NCBI GenBank assembly: GCA_964596345.1
Contig: CAZQSZ010000002.1
Location: 558,001 to 622,000 of the forward strand
DNA: 64,000 bases
Direction of reading: 5' to 3'
DNA from: CADEDV01 sp964596345
GTDB taxonomy: Bacteria > Bacteroidota > Bacteroidia > Chitinophagales > Chitinophagaceae
Position 1 is the stretch's first letter, and every line of letters begins with the position of its first letter. Both the position numbers and the translations under genes were made by a program. Positions 63,081-64,000 of the stretch are shown piece by piece. The notes under the pieces were generated by a model. The model had not been told where the DNA came from. It was given only the letters and a program-made list of their open reading frames with translations, and did not search any database.

Positions 63081-64000
63081 TTACTTTCCTTTTCCTTTAA
63101 AGATGATCCTGATGGTATGGATCATGATCTTAAAGTCGAGTGCCAGCGAAATGTTCTCTATATAAAGCAGGTCGAATTTACTTCGTTCGATCATTTCTTC
63201 CACATTTTCCGCATAGCCAAACTGCACCATACCCCAGCTGGTCAGCCCGGGTTTCACTTTCAGCAGGTATTTATAATAAGGGAAACGGGCTACTACCTGG
63301 TCTATATAAAACCGGCGTTCAGCCCTTGGTCCGACCAGGCTCATTTCACCGAGTAAGATATTCACCAGTTGCGGCAATTCGTCCAGTCGCCATTTCCGCA
63401 TAATCTTTCCCCATTTGGTGATGCGGGGATCATTATCAGAAGAAAGAGCAGGGCCATTTTTTTCCGCATCACTTATCATCGATCTGAATTTATATAAGCG
63501 AAAGGGTTTGCCTTTGTAACCTATTCTTTCCTGCGAGTAAAAGACCGGGCCTTTTGAAGAAAACCTTACCCGGGCTGCTATGTATAGTAGTAATGGAGAA
63601 AGCAGAACAATAGCTGCTGATGAAAGTACGACATCTGTAAGCCGCTTTATATGCTGTTGCCATTCCGGCATCAGGCCGGTTTGCAGATCGATCAATGCGG
63701 CACCCATTACACTGCTGGTCTTGACAGAACCAGACAAAATATCTAACGTATCGGGTTGAATTTTTATTTCAACGTCTTTCTCGCTTAAGCGGTTGATGAT
63801 ATTTTCTACAACCGGTTGTTCCGATTTCTCCATGGCCAGCACCACGAGTTTGATCTGGTTACTGTCGATGATGGTTTCCAACTCGTCCACCGTTCCCAGT
63901 TTGGTCAATATTTTTTGGATACCGTTTTTCCCATTCTGATCAGGGGTGATAAAACCTGTATATCGATAACCGCCGTCAAGAAGGCTTTTTTCTGTTTCCC
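63081..64000 (-). CDS. polyprenyl-phosphate sugar-1-phosphate transferase (5' part outside the window)
   Basis: The frame is open to the right edge: upstream of the TTG at 63908 it continues as ...GYRYTGFITPDQNGKNGIQKI, so the gene is cut by the window and at least 306 aa are visible. The visible N-terminal part is the Rossmann-like CoA-binding domain; the C-terminal part is the bacterial sugar transferase domain: a membrane helix (VVLSSAAIVLLSPLLLYIA), KGPVFYSQERIGYKGKPFRLYKFRSM, RKWRLDELPQLVNILLGEMSLVGPR. Resembles WcaJ/PssY-type enzymes that start exopolysaccharide or glycan synthesis on undecaprenyl phosphate. Confidence 0.92.
   Translation of the reverse strand, partial: ETEKSLLDGGYRYTGFITPDQNGKNGIQKILTKLGTVDELETIIDSNQIKLVVLAMEKSEQPVVENIINRLSEKDVEIKIQPDTLDILSGSVKTSSVMGAALIDLQTGLMPEWQQHIKRLTDVVLSSAAIVLLSPLLLYIAARVRFSSKGPVFYSQERIGYKGKPFRLYKFRSMISDAEKNGPALSSDNDPRITKWGKIMRKWRLDELPQLVNILLGEMSLVGPRAERRFYIDQVVARFPYYKYLLKVKPGLTSWGMVQFGYAENVEEMIERSKFDLLYIENISLALDFKIMIHTIRIIFKGKGK

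Overview
The window looks like a chromosomal segment from a Bacteroidota bacterium, most likely Chitinophagaceae or a close relative. Evidence seen in the sequence: promoters of the form TTTG-N19-TAnnTTTG, an almost complete lack of Shine-Dalgarno sites (rpsU is the striking exception), LytS/LytTR regulators, a type IX secretion PorV/PorU-like pair, a DUF5916 outer-membrane protein, and the gene order tRNA-Thr/Tyr/Gly/Thr-tuf-tRNA-Trp-secE-nusG. The family assignment is from memory of these traits, not from a search.

Layout. 0-11 kb: cyanophycin synthetase (minus), an S74/YadA-type surface fibre, a Tat-exported class V aminotransferase, an APC permease, cyanophycinase, an SGNH hydrolase and a small alpha/beta hydrolase. 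11-17 kb: a regulatory and surface module made of a LytS-like protein that has lost its phospho-histidine, an intact LytS kinase and a LytTR response regulator (all overlapping), followed by a second, highly repetitive S74 fibre with a frameshifted start in a T tract, then a stand-alone LytTR protein running into the wreck of a third fibre gene. 17-27 kb: tyrS, the porV2/porU2-like pair and hscA. 26.6-33.8 kb (minus): a probable operon ribE - acyltransferase - GT2 - methyltransferase - YfhO-like - polytopic membrane protein, pointing to cell-surface glycan assembly. 33.8-36.3 kb: rpsU, xerD-like recombinase, hpf and an archaemetzincin-like protease.

36.4-55 kb is the translation/transcription core: four tRNAs, tuf, tRNA-Trp, secE, nusG, rplK, rplA, rplJ, rplL, rpoB, rpoC. 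The usual continuous cluster is broken twice, by a DUF5916 gene between nusG and rplK and by three genes (lipocalin-like lipoprotein, Crp/Fnr regulator, helix-hairpin-helix protein) between rplL and rpoB. Both downstream parts have their own good promoters. Several spacers here are built of 7-base repeats. 55-64 kb holds an OmpH/Skp-like chaperone, heptose-7-phosphate kinase rfaE1, a DUF6498-like membrane protein, isoaspartyl peptidase, ispD, a FemAB/GNAT-like protein, an M1 metallopeptidase and the 3' part of a polyprenyl-phosphate sugar transferase gene that runs off the right edge.

How it fits together: cphA, cphB and iaaA supply synthesis and full breakdown of the storage polymer cyanophycin (Asp-Arg), and the APC permease beside cphB could move the amino acids. 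The most unusual part is the 11-17 kb region, where a LytTR regulator directly precedes an S74 fibre gene twice, once intact and once decayed. I saw no CRISPR array, rRNA gene, insertion sequence or prophage block.
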